Shown here piece after piece: positions 8,065-15,137 of a DNA stretch of 16,235 nucleotides. How positions within the stretch are numbered: the stretch's first letter is position 1; each line of letters opens with the position of its first letter. The notes under the pieces were generated by a model. The model was not told where the DNA came from. It saw only the letters and a program-made list of their open reading frames with translations, and searched no databases. Made by a program: the position numbers and the translations under genes. Source of the DNA: Bordetella parapertussis (GTDB lineage: Bacteria; Pseudomonadota; Gammaproteobacteria; Burkholderiales; Burkholderiaceae_C); NCBI GenBank assembly GCA_945878355.1, contig CAMCTC010000101.1, forward strand, positions 1 to 16,235. Reading direction: 5' to 3'.

Positions 8065-8141
8065 GTCTGGATTCCATGTCGTTGACGTCTCAAAATCGGG
8101 GTCGCTGGCTTAAACCCAACCGGAGCTGCCGCGGCCTTCTT

Positions 8142-8166
8142 GCGCCAGACGCCAGCGCGTCTGCGC
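8142..8166. other. Bulged hairpin in the gap between Bug receptor and Rieske gene
   Basis: The stem is CAGACGC (8146-8152), loop CAGC, GCGTCTG (8157-8163), extended by GCG/CGC pairs around one bulged C at 8145. It lies in the 117-bp gap just after the Bug gene stop (8182) on the minus strand. There is no T-run after the stem in either direction, so it may be an RNA stabiliser or processing site separating the segments of the cluster rather than a full terminator. Confidence 0.4.
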
Positions 8167-8181
8167 CAGGCGCTGTCTTCG

Positions 8182-9168
8182 TCACATCGGTGTTAGGTTC
8201 AAGTTCTTGACCAGATCCAACCAGATCGGCGCCTCTTCTTGGTACAGCTTCTGGGTGGCCTCGAAGCTCATCGCGTAGTCGTCGACGCCGAAGTTCTGCA
8301 TCACTTGTTGCAGCTTGGGCGTGTTGCCCCCTGCCACCAGCAGTTCGGACATGCGGCGGATGATGGGCATCGGCGTGCCGATGTGCGCGACACAGCTTTG
8401 AAAGCCCGTCAGCTGGAAGGCTTTGGATTGCACACCCTGCTCCTGAAACGTCGGCACATCGGGCAGCGGCCGCAGGCGCTTGCGAGACACGCCGATGGCC
8501 TTGCCCCTGTTTGTCTGCAGCAATGGCAGCACCGCGCCATAGCTGCCGGTGCCGGCGTCAAGCACGTTGCCGCCGACGTCGATCCACATCGGCGCTTCGC
8601 CCTTGTAGTGCACCGCCTCCATCTTCAGGTCAAATTCCTTGTTCAACTCGGCGACCACCATGTGTGCATAAGAGCCGGCCGCATAGCTGCCGACGTTCAC
8701 TTTCTCGGTCCGGCGGGCATATTCGATGAATTGCTTCAGATTGCTGACCCCGGTGCGCGCTGAGACCACGGTCGGCAGACTGCCTGAGGGCATCACGCAG
8801 ACCAGGATGAAGTCCTTGTCCATGTCATAGGGCAGCGCCTTGTAGAGCAAGCGGTTCATGATCACCGTGGTCGAGATGGTGAACATGAAGGTGTGGCCGT
8901 CAGGTGCCGCGCGCTTCAACTCCAGCGCCGCCAGCGAACCACCGGCGCCGGGCTTGTTGTCCACCAGCACTTGCTGGCCGGTCTGCTGGCTGATGTATTC
9001 GCCATAGCTGCGAGCAAACAGGTCCGTCTGACCACCGGCCGGATAGCCGACGATCAGTCGCAGCGGGCGCTGCGGCCAGCTTTGCGCATGGCTGGCGATC
9101 GAAAACAGCGGCAGTGCTGCGGCGGCGCTGGCCTGTAACACGGTGCGTCTGCGTAACTTGGGGTGCAT
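8182..9168 (-). CDS. Bug-family TTT periplasmic solute receptor with Tat-like signal
   Basis: A 328-aa periplasmic solute receptor. The N-terminus MHPKLRRRTVLQASAAAALP has an RR pair followed by a short hydrophobic, Ala-rich core and an ASHAQ cleavage region. That resembles a twin-arginine signal, unlike the Sec-type leaders of the other two receptors in this window. Family marks are WPQRPLRLIVGYPAGGQTD, VLVDNKPGAGGSLAA, AAPDGHTFMF, YDMDKDF, AVHYKGEAP and DVPTFQEQG. A strong Shine-Dalgarno (AGGAGA, about 7 bases upstream) supports ATG 9168. It lies 48 bp after the acyl-CoA synthetase stop, so the two are probably co-transcribed, which makes the receptor's ligand a candidate substrate of the synthetase. 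Ligand unknown. Confidence 0.93.
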   Translation of the reverse strand: MHPKLRRRTVLQASAAAALPLFSIASHAQSWPQRPLRLIVGYPAGGQTDLFARSYGEYISQQTGQQVLVDNKPGAGGSLAALELKRAAPDGHTFMFTISTTVIMNRLLYKALPYDMDKDFILVCVMPSGSLPTVVSARTGVSNLKQFIEYARRTEKVNVGSYAAGSYAHMVVAELNKEFDLKMEAVHYKGEAPMWIDVGGNVLDAGTGSYGAVLPLLQTNRGKAIGVSRKRLRPLPDVPTFQEQGVQSKAFQLTGFQSCVAHIGTPMPIIRRMSELLVAGGNTPKLQQVMQNFGVDDYAMSFEATQKLYQEEAPIWLDLVKNLNLTPM

Positions 9169-9216
9169 GTCTAACTCTCCTAATGTGATTATGGTTGAAT
9201 AGATTCGCCCTGCGCG

Positions 9217-10821
9217 CTAGCGCGTGTCGCCGCGCAGGATGAATCGCTGGATCTTGCCGCTAGGTGTTTTCGGCAGCGAGGTGACGAAATCGATCTCGCG
9301 CGGATAGGAATGGGTCGACAGGCGCTGGCGCACCATCTGCTGTATCTCTGCTTTCAGGTCTTCCGTGCCTTCAACGCCTGCCCTCAGCACGATCACCGCT
9401 TTGACGATTTCTGTGCGCACCGGGTCTGGCTTGCCGATGACCGCGACTTCGGCGACGGCCGGGTGCTCCATCACGACGCTCTCCACGTCGAAGGGCCCGA
9501 TGCGGTAGCCGGCCGAGGTGATGATGTCGTCGTTGCGGCCCACGAAGAAGAAGTGCCCGTCCTCATCCCTCGTCATCGTGTCGCCGGTGATGTACCAGTC
9601 GCCGCGAACGTTCGGCGTCTCGGCCTTCCAGTAACCCACGAAGGAGTAGAGCGGCGACTTCGGGATATTGACCGCGAGAACGCCGGGCATGTTGGGGGGC
9701 TGCGCGACGAGATCCTCGTCGAGGATCGCCATGCTCAGGCCGGGCATCGGCAGACCGGCGGCGCCGGGCTTGTTGTCGTGCCTCAGCGCATGATGGTTGT
9801 TGATCATCATGCCGACTTCGGTCTGACCGTAATGATCTGAGAGCGGGCAGTGCAGCACGCGATCAGCCCAGCGAATCACTTCCGGATTCAGCGGCTCGCC
9901 GGCGCTGGAGCCGACGCGCAATTGATGGGCTATCGGCGCCATCGCTTCGTCGCCCGCGGCCATCAGCAGACGGTAAGCGGTCGGCGCCGCTGCGAGGTTC
10001 GTGATCTTGCGATCGAGCAAGATGCGAAGCGTCGACTCGACCGTGAAACCGCCCTCGTAAAAAGTCGTTGTGTGGCCTAGCAGCAGTGGGCCAACGACGG
10101 CGTAGAGCATGCCGTAAGCCCAGCCAGGATCGGCGACGTTCCAATAGGCATCCTTCGGCTGGAGGTCGACAGCGTCGCGCATGTAGGAGGCGACCGGCAG
10201 CAGCAGCGACAGCGGATAGCGAACGCCCTTGGGCTTGCCGGTCGTGCCCGAAGTGAACAGCATGATGAACGGATCCGTCCCCTTCATCATCACGGGTGCA
10301 AAGTCGCTTGATTGCGTCGCGAGCATCTCGGCGAAGCTTTCGCCGACGAGCAGCGTTGGCGGGCAATCGGCCAAGCCATCGAGCTTGGGCAGGTTGGTCG
10401 CATCGGTGACGATCAGCTTGGCCTTGCTGCCGCCTGCCGTGGTGACCCGACTCTCGACAGCCGCAGGCCCGAAAGCGGTGAACAAGGGTTGGTAGAGCGC
10501 GCCAGTGCGCCAGGCGCCGAGCACGACCGTGAACAGATCGGGAACGCGCGGCAGCAGGCCAGCAACCACGTCGCCGGCGCCGATGCCGCGGCTCTTGAGG
10601 TAATTTGCGAAGCGCGCGCTGTCATCGCGCATCTGTTCGAAGGTGACCGTCTTGCGGTCGCCTGATGCGCCGTACCACTCGAGCGCGACGGCACCGCCGT
10701 GGGCCCAGCGGTCGCAGCATTCAACGCAGGCATTCAGGCCGGCTGAAAGCGATCCCTGCAGAATCTTTTTCTCGAGTGCCGCGGCCGAGAAGTTTCTGAC
10801 AGCTTCGAAATAGTCTCGCAT
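9217..10821 (-). CDS. AMP-forming acyl-CoA synthetase (acetyl/medium-chain acyl-CoA synthetase-like)
   Basis: A 534-aa cytoplasmic adenylate-forming ligase that converts a carboxylic acid, ATP and CoA to the acyl-CoA via an acyl-AMP. Motifs are the P-loop TSGTTGKPKG (190-199), the aromatic motif DHYGQTE (329-335), TGD (412-414), GRNDD and the hinge with GYRIGPFDVE (428-447), and the C-terminal catalytic lysine K523 in PKTPSGKIQR. The overall layout resembles medium-chain/benzoate-type acyl-CoA synthetases (ACSM-like). AGGAGA directly upstream of ATG 10821 supports the start. It is flanked by a family III CoA-transferase (107 bp upstream) and a Bug receptor (48 bp downstream) on the same strand. 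The cluster context suggests activation of an aromatic or cyclic acid, but acid length and ring are not readable from the sequence. Confidence 0.93.
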   Translation of the reverse strand: MRDYFEAVRNFSAAALEKKILQGSLSAGLNACVECCDRWAHGGAVALEWYGASGDRKTVTFEQMRDDSARFANYLKSRGIGAGDVVAGLLPRVPDLFTVVLGAWRTGALYQPLFTAFGPAAVESRVTTAGGSKAKLIVTDATNLPKLDGLADCPPTLLVGESFAEMLATQSSDFAPVMMKGTDPFIMLFTSGTTGKPKGVRYPLSLLLPVASYMRDAVDLQPKDAYWNVADPGWAYGMLYAVVGPLLLGHTTTFYEGGFTVESTLRILLDRKITNLAAAPTAYRLLMAAGDEAMAPIAHQLRVGSSAGEPLNPEVIRWADRVLHCPLSDHYGQTEVGMMINNHHALRHDNKPGAAGLPMPGLSMAILDEDLVAQPPNMPGVLAVNIPKSPLYSFVGYWKAETPNVRGDWYITGDTMTRDEDGHFFFVGRNDDIITSAGYRIGPFDVESVVMEHPAVAEVAVIGKPDPVRTEIVKAVIVLRAGVEGTEDLKAEIQQMVRQRLSTHSYPREIDFVTSLPKTPSGKIQRFILRGDTR

Positions 10822-10928
10822 TGCTTTCTCCTACTGAATGACCACAAGTGGATGTAAGAGCCAAGCGTCTGCACAAAGCCTGCAGCACCGGGCATGTCTG
10901 AAGCTTTCAGCCTTCTCAGGCTCGGTGA

Positions 10929-12125
10929 TCACGGCGTCCCGACAATGCCCTCGGCCAGCATGTTGTCGATCTCGTCTGGCAAGTAACCCGCCAGTGCCAG
11001 GACTTCACGCGCGTGCTCTCCGAGCCCGGCGGAAAACCCCATCACCTGCACCGGTGCGCCGGACATGCGGAAAGGGGGATTGACCACCTTGAACGATCCA
11101 CCTTTGTCATGCACCTCGGCGAGCGCGCCACGGTGTGCCAACTGAGGGTCGGCCAACACCTCTTTGACCGTGCGGTAAGGAGATGCCGGGACGCCGTTTA
11201 AATCGAACGCGGCCTGGCAGTCGGCGGTGCTCAGCGTGGTGGACCAGATTTCCAGCAATTCGACGAAATCTCCCCAGTTGTTCCGTCGATCGGCAAAGCG
11301 GGCGAATCGCGGATCCGCTATCCACTCCGGATGCCCGGCGGCCTGACACAGGGCTTGAAAAGACTTCTCGCTGGCGACTGCGGGCATGATGAAACCGTCC
11401 AGCGTTCGCACTGGCCCGTACATCGGCCGACCCGGGGGCGCGACCGGGAACTGCGCCGCTTGCACCTCGCCCACCATCAGCGACAGCATGGTCTCCAGCA
11501 TCGACACATCGAGATGCTGGCCCAGCCCTGTCAGATGCCGGTGCGCCAGCGCCGCCATGCAGGCCCCGAACGCATAGGTCCCACTGACGATGTCGGCAAT
11601 GTAGATGCCGCAGTTGTCCGGCCGGTCTCGCCCCGGCTGATAGGCCATGTGGGCCAAATCGAATCCGGAGGCCGCGTGAACCGCGGGTGCGTAAGCGGCA
11701 AGGCTCGATGAGGGCCCGGTTTGCCCGTAGCCCGAGATCGAGCAGTAGATCAACGCAGGGTGTCGCTTGGCTAGGGTCTCGTGATCCAGTTCGAAGCGCT
11801 GCATCACGCCAGGACGGAAATTTTCCACCAGGAAGTCGCAGTTGCTCAGCAGTCGGCGAACGACCTCCTGCCCCTCGGGCCGCTTCAGGTCGAGGACGAT
11901 GCTCTGTTTGCCGGCATTGAGTTGGCCGTAGGCTGTCGAGGCACCGTCGCGCAGCGGCTGACGGGTGCGCATCATGTCGCCTTCGGCGGTCTCGATCTTG
12001 ATCACCTCGGCGCCAAGGTCGGCCATCATCCGGGTGCAATAAGGGCCTGCGATGGTCGTGGTGAAGTCAACCACGCGCATGCCGGCCAAGGGTCCTGCGG
12101 CCGTTTTGGGTACTGTCTCTGGCAT
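10929..12125 (-). CDS. Family III CoA-transferase (CaiB/BaiF type)
   Basis: A 398-aa enzyme of the CaiB/BaiF/FRC family, which moves CoA from a donor acyl-CoA to an acid through an enzyme-bound aspartyl-CoA thioester. Conserved parts are the N-terminal PLAGMRVVDFTTTIAGPYC followed by ADLGAEVIKIE (16-46), the LDLKRPEGQ segment near 78-86, ENFRPGVMQRF (101-111), ISGYGQTGP (130-138), and YIADIVSG, where D178 aligns with the catalytic Asp of formyl-CoA transferase, followed by LTGLGQHLDVSM. The length is normal. The ATG at 12125 lies 6 bp after the stop of the small isomerase-like gene and has no clear Shine-Dalgarno, so translational coupling is likely. A transferase and a ligase in one cluster provide two routes to a CoA thioester. 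Substrate and donor are unknown. Confidence 0.93.
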   Translation of the reverse strand: MPETVPKTAAGPLAGMRVVDFTTTIAGPYCTRMMADLGAEVIKIETAEGDMMRTRQPLRDGASTAYGQLNAGKQSIVLDLKRPEGQEVVRRLLSNCDFLVENFRPGVMQRFELDHETLAKRHPALIYCSISGYGQTGPSSSLAAYAPAVHAASGFDLAHMAYQPGRDRPDNCGIYIADIVSGTYAFGACMAALAHRHLTGLGQHLDVSMLETMLSLMVGEVQAAQFPVAPPGRPMYGPVRTLDGFIMPAVASEKSFQALCQAAGHPEWIADPRFARFADRRNNWGDFVELLEIWSTTLSTADCQAAFDLNGVPASPYRTVKEVLADPQLAHRGALAEVHDKGGSFKVVNPPFRMSGAPVQVMGFSAGLGEHAREVLALAGYLPDEIDNMLAEGIVGTP

Positions 12126-12131
12126 GTTCAG

Positions 12132-12413
12132 TCAGTTGTTGTTGAGGTAGGCCTTGGCGGCGTCCGGATCGATCAAGGCGTGCACCTGGAAATGCGCGGG
12201 GATGATATCGGCCCATTCATTGAGCCGGCGATGCAGGCCTTCGTTCGACGGCACATCGAACAGCGCCACCGCGCCACGGCCGACCTTGGCGTGGATAGAC
12301 CGCACTTCTCCCGAGGCTTGCAGCGGTGCGACCCAGTCCCAGAACTTCTTGCGCTGAGCGGTGACCGAGGAGGGCGGCTCCGGCCTCGGTTCGCTGATGA
12401 CGAGAAACAGCAT
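12132..12413 (-). CDS. Muconolactone delta-isomerase-like small protein
   Basis: A 93-aa protein that resembles the muconolactone isomerase (MIase/CatC) family in length and pattern: start MLFLVISE, mid-region charged helix, FDVPSNEGLHRRL in place of the family's FDVxSNxELHxxL, and a short C-terminal tail. MIase shifts the double bond of muconolactone in the beta-ketoadipate pathway. Here there are no catA/catB partners, so a different lactone or a non-catalytic role is possible; other dimeric alpha/beta-barrel families look similar. I chose ATG 12413 because it begins the family's typical MLFLV start and has GGGAG about 11 bases upstream; an in-frame ATG at 12461 would add 16 unrelated residues. 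It is the first gene of the minus-strand cluster and ends 6 bp before the CoA-transferase. Confidence 0.72.
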   Translation of the reverse strand: MLFLVISEPRPEPPSSVTAQRKKFWDWVAPLQASGEVRSIHAKVGRGAVALFDVPSNEGLHRRLNEWADIIPAHFQVHALIDPDAAKAYLNNN

Positions 12414-12779
12414 GTTGCGGTGGATCTCCCTGTCGGATCTTCGGTGGGCGGCGCTCGGCATCCGAAATTGCGCTGGCGCGGGTCGCTGACCAGTCGGGCA
12501 GCAAGCGCGATCATGTCAGCTATCACCGGCTCAACTTCAGTGAAAACCCCTGGGTTCTCGGCTGTCACGGCGGGGCGCCGCTGGATCAGCGGCCAGACCC
12601 GCCAGGCCGCGGCATCGCGCGCTTTGCCCGGCGTCGCTTGACCTGTTGCTGGCTCGGAACCTGGCCGCCCTGGTTCAGGTCATCGGTGCCGGATTGAAGA
12701 GCGCCAGCGTGTCTTGCTTGTCGAACTGCCGAGGCAACTTCCCCGGGGGCAAGCTGTGCGCGTAGCGATTCGCCTGCGG
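12414..12779. other. Intergenic region between the divergent catabolic cluster and higBA
   Basis: No gene is supported here. It should hold the promoter of the minus-strand cluster, but I could not pick out a convincing one. One minus-strand frame is open through about 12465-12640 and reads protein-like text (WRVWPLIQRRPAV, then FTEVEPVIADMIALAARLV). It then runs out of phase into the isomerase-like gene, lacks a good start, and matches no family I know; it may be a gene remnant. No repeat or RNA gene is seen. Confidence 0.4.
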
Positions 12780-12808
12780 TTGACAAATCTCCCAAAATGG
12801 GAGATACT
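12780..12808 (+). promoter_or_regulatory. Predicted sigma70 promoter of higBA
   Basis: A perfect -35 TTGACA (12780-12785) is followed after exactly 17 bases by GATACT (12803-12808), a 4/6 match to TATAAT. The expected transcription start is about 12815, at or one base before the toxin ATG (12816). The spacer contains an inverted repeat that probably serves as the antitoxin operator. Confidence 0.75.
12787..12805. promoter_or_regulatory. Palindromic operator, probable HigA binding site
   Basis: ATCTCCCA-AAA-TGGGAGAT is a perfect 8-bp inverted repeat with a 3-bp centre, filling the -35/-10 spacer and covering the first three bases of the -10 hexamer. This is the expected place for autorepression by the HigA antitoxin or the HigBA complex. 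The binding protein is inferred from position, not shown. Confidence 0.72.
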
Positions 12809-12815
12809 GGGCTTG

Positions 12816-13124
12816 ATGAGGGTCGTCGCCAAAAGTAGTCTGAAGAAGCTTTGGGACCGAGCCGGCTGCGCTGATGCGCGCGGTCCGCTGCACAGTTGGT
12901 ACGAGGAGGCCGTCAAGGCGATTTGGGCGTCCCCGCAGGACATCACGGACCAGTACGCCAACGCCAGCATCTGCGGCAACAACCGCGTGGTGTTCAACAT
13001 CGGCGGCAACAAGTACCGATTGGTAGTGGAAATGCAGTACCGCGCGGGCATCGCCTGGGTGAAGTTTGTCGGCACCCATGCCCAGTACGACCGCATCGAT
13101 TTGGAGAACGTCAATGAATATTAA
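12816..13124 (+). CDS. higB: HigB-type mRNA interferase toxin (type II toxin-antitoxin)
   Basis: A 102-aa RelE/HigB-superfamily toxin, predicted to cleave mRNA at the ribosome. The sequence fits the HigB_toxin family throughout: MRVVAKSSLKKLW start, HSWYEEAVKAIW helix, ITDQYANAS, CGNNRVVFNIGGNKYRLVV, and the C-terminal WVKFVGTHAQYDRID. The ATG at 12816 gives the family's usual MRV(I/V)AKS start; an in-frame upstream ATG at 12714 would add 34 unrelated residues and would lie before the promoter. No Shine-Dalgarno precedes 12816, and the predicted transcript begins at the ATG, so translation may be leaderless. The toxin gene comes first and overlaps the antitoxin gene by 11 nt, the usual higBA order. 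Confidence 0.93.
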   Translation: MRVVAKSSLKKLWDRAGCADARGPLHSWYEEAVKAIWASPQDITDQYANASICGNNRVVFNIGGNKYRLVVEMQYRAGIAWVKFVGTHAQYDRIDLENVNEY

Positions 13125-13473
13125 GCCGATCCGAAACGACGACGACTTGACGGCGGTCTTCCGCCGGCTCGAGTCTATTTTCCAGGCCGAGGAGCACACG
13201 CCTGAGGCGGACGAGCGTGACGTGCTGGTGACGCTGGTGGAGGCCTACGAGAACAAGCACTATGACTTCGGCCGGGCCGACCCCGTCGAGGCCATCAAGT
13301 TCCGGATGGAGCAGCAGGGCCTGACGGCGCGCGACCTCGAGCCCTTCATCGGGCCGAGCGGCCGGGTGTCCGAGGTACTCAATCGCAAGCGACGCTTGAG
13401 CCTGCGCATGGTCAAGAGCCTGCACGACGGACTGAAGATTCCATACGAAAGCCTGCTGGCGGAGGCCTCTTGA
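13114..13473 (+). CDS. higA: HigA-type antitoxin, HTH transcriptional regulator
   Basis: A 119-aa antitoxin that should neutralise HigB by direct binding and repress the shared promoter. The N-terminal part (about 1-60) is acidic, with MNIKPIRNDDD, PEADERDVLVTLVEAYE and the HYDFGRADPVEAIKF segment common in this HigA group. The C-terminal part (about 60-115) is a HTH_3/XRE-type helix-turn-helix: MEQQGLTARDLEPFIG, GRVSEVLNRKRRLS and LRMVKSLHDGLKIPYESLL. The start at 13114 has GGAG (13103-13106) 7 bases upstream, inside the toxin gene. An 11-nt overlap with higB indicates translational coupling. The contrast of a good ribosome site for the antitoxin and none for the toxin fits the expected excess of antitoxin. 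Confidence 0.94.
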   Translation: MNIKPIRNDDDLTAVFRRLESIFQAEEHTPEADERDVLVTLVEAYENKHYDFGRADPVEAIKFRMEQQGLTARDLEPFIGPSGRVSEVLNRKRRLSLRMVKSLHDGLKIPYESLLAEAS

Positions 13474-13817
13474 TCGATGCGGAATCACTTTGTCGATCTG
13501 CCGATTTCAGGAAGAGTACGTAGCCAAGGTCCTCGATGCTTGCCGGTAGCTCCTCGGCCTGTGCGCTGCTGGGCGGCGGGCGTGGTCGAGTTGCTTGAGG
13601 ATCCGTTGGCGCATGATGGGCTGATGAGTCAAAGGTTCCAAAAAGGCTTTGGGTCGGGATAACCCTCGAAACTGGCTCAGTTCTCGGCCGGCGCCAACAA
13701 GCTCGTCCAAAGCGACGAGGTCGGTTTGCCAAGGCCCACCTAGGATTCGATCGCGCCAAGAAGCAAGCGGCGGCCAGCGTCAGCTTCAAAAGAGGCAATC
13801 TTGACAACTTGCAGACC
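13474..13817. other. 344-bp region without a recognisable gene
   Basis: Reading frames on both strands here are short and none resembles a family I know. A minus-strand frame of 67 codons (13507-13710, with the motif IMRQRILKQLDHARR) and the upstream extension of the CoA-transferase frame (open from about 13617) are the longest relevant ones. No strong terminator for higBA is visible. Small inverted repeats such as CCAAA/TTTGG around 13638-13652 are too weak to call. This may be scar DNA at the edge of the toxin-antitoxin module. Confidence 0.5.
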
Positions 13818-15137
13818 ATGACTTCGAACCACGAGAAAGCCAGGCCGGTCGGGCAAGCCGGCTGGCTGGCGCCCTATCGGGTTCTTGACCTGACCGACCA
13901 CCGCGGCGCGTTGGCCGGCCAGATGCTGGCCAAACTGGGCGCTGACGTCATTCTGGTTGAACCACCGGCGGGGTCGACCGCACGCCGCATGGCGCCGTTT
14001 GCCAGTAACGCGCAGGGCGAGCGGTTGTCGCTGTTCTGGTCGGCTTACGGCGCCGGCAAGCGCGGCATCACCTGCGACCTCGACAGCACCGCGGGGCAAG
14101 CCTTGCTTCGTCGGCTCGTGGCGAGTGCCGACTTTCTCATCGAATCCGAGGATCCGCAGGTGATGTCGCAACGCGGACTTGACCATACAAAGCTTCGCGA
14201 AATCAATCCAGCGCTCATTCACGTGTCGATCACGGCCTTCGGCTCCGACGGACCCAAGGCGGGCTGGGCCGCCACCGACCTCACCGCATGGGCTTCGGGT
14301 GGCCCCTTGCTGCCCACCCGCGATCCCGGCAAGACCCCTTTGCGAATCGCGGTGCCGCAGGCCTATCTGCATGCCAGCGCGGACGCCGCCGGCGGCGCGA
14401 TGGTGGCGCACTTCGCCCGCTTGCGGGACGGCCTGGGCCAGCATGTAGACATCTCGGTGCAGCAAAGCGCAGCGCAATCGACCCTCGCCAGCATTCTCTC
14501 GGCGGCGGTCGGTCATGCAGACTACTCGATTGGTCAGGACGCACGCAACGCCAAAAAGCCGCTGGATCTGAGCGGCAGTGGCGCCCGAACCCGTCGGTCG
14601 AAATGGCAGGTGCAGGACGGCCTGGTGGAGATGCATCTGGCCATGGGGCCTGCCTCCGGACGTTTCACCAACAACCTGTTCGCGTGGCTGAAGGAGTCCG
14701 GTGCCTGCTCGGCTGAATTCGCCGAGTGGGACTGGGTGGCCTTGCCGCAGCGAATCGAGTCGGGCGAAATCGACGACAGCCTGTTGGAGACGGTGCGCGA
14801 GCAAGTCGCCGCCTTCGTCGCGACGCGAACCAAGCGCGAACTGATGGACGAAGCGCACCGTCGCAAGATCCTGATGGCGCCGATCATGACGGTGGAAGAC
14901 ATCGCCCACAGCCCGCACCATGCAGCACGAGGGTTTTTCCAGCCTGTCGAGCACGAAGGCCTGCCACTTCAGTTGCCAGGCCCGTTTGCGTACGCGATGA
15001 ATCCGGTTCCCGTACAGCCCTTTGTGGCCATTCGTCCGGCGCCCACGGTCGGACAAGACAACATGGCGGTGTATGGAGAACTTTGTGGGCTCTCCAGCAA
15101 CGAGATCGCCGCATTGGCGGCGAAAGGGGTGATCTGA
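13818..15137 (+). CDS. Family III CoA-transferase-like subunit, catalytic Asp apparently absent
   Basis: A 439-aa CaiB/BaiF-family protein. Typical parts are APYRVLDLTDHRGALAGQMLAKLGADVILVE (18-48), the long loop to YGAGKRGITCDLDS, FLIESEDPQVM, ITAFGSDGPKAGW (138-150) and DGLGQHVDISVQQ (204-216). Counting back from GLGQHVDIS, the position holding the catalytic Asp in the other two transferases of this window falls on Y183 in QAYLHASADAAGG, with the nearest Asp (D189) 6 residues further on. So it may be the non-nucleophilic partner of a heteromeric enzyme or belong to a subgroup with different chemistry. I chose ATG 13818; an in-frame TTG at 13809, 13 bases after AGAGG, is possible. Its stop abuts the next ATG with no gap. 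Substrate unknown. Confidence 0.88.
   Translation: MTSNHEKARPVGQAGWLAPYRVLDLTDHRGALAGQMLAKLGADVILVEPPAGSTARRMAPFASNAQGERLSLFWSAYGAGKRGITCDLDSTAGQALLRRLVASADFLIESEDPQVMSQRGLDHTKLREINPALIHVSITAFGSDGPKAGWAATDLTAWASGGPLLPTRDPGKTPLRIAVPQAYLHASADAAGGAMVAHFARLRDGLGQHVDISVQQSAAQSTLASILSAAVGHADYSIGQDARNAKKPLDLSGSGARTRRSKWQVQDGLVEMHLAMGPASGRFTNNLFAWLKESGACSAEFAEWDWVALPQRIESGEIDDSLLETVREQVAAFVATRTKRELMDEAHRRKILMAPIMTVEDIAHSPHHAARGFFQPVEHEGLPLQLPGPFAYAMNPVPVQPFVAIRPAPTVGQDNMAVYGELCGLSSNEIAALAAKGVI

Noticed and set aside
11107..12039. 310-codon minus-strand frame overlapping the CoA-transferase
   Set aside because: Same strand, different frame; the family motifs are all in the frame 10929-12125 and this one is Arg/Ser/Gly-rich noise.
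12714..12815. N-terminal extension of HigB from ATG 12714
   Set aside because: It would start upstream of the predicted promoter and operator, and the added 34 residues do not resemble the family, whose members start at MRVxAKS.
13507..13710. 67-codon minus-strand frame as a gene or transposase remnant
   Set aside because: No transposase catalytic motif, no terminal inverted repeats and no target duplication were seen around it.
13801..13829. TTGACA at 13801-13806 as a promoter for the CoA-transferase pair
   Set aside because: No acceptable -10 hexamer at 16-18 bases; that position is already inside the coding region.
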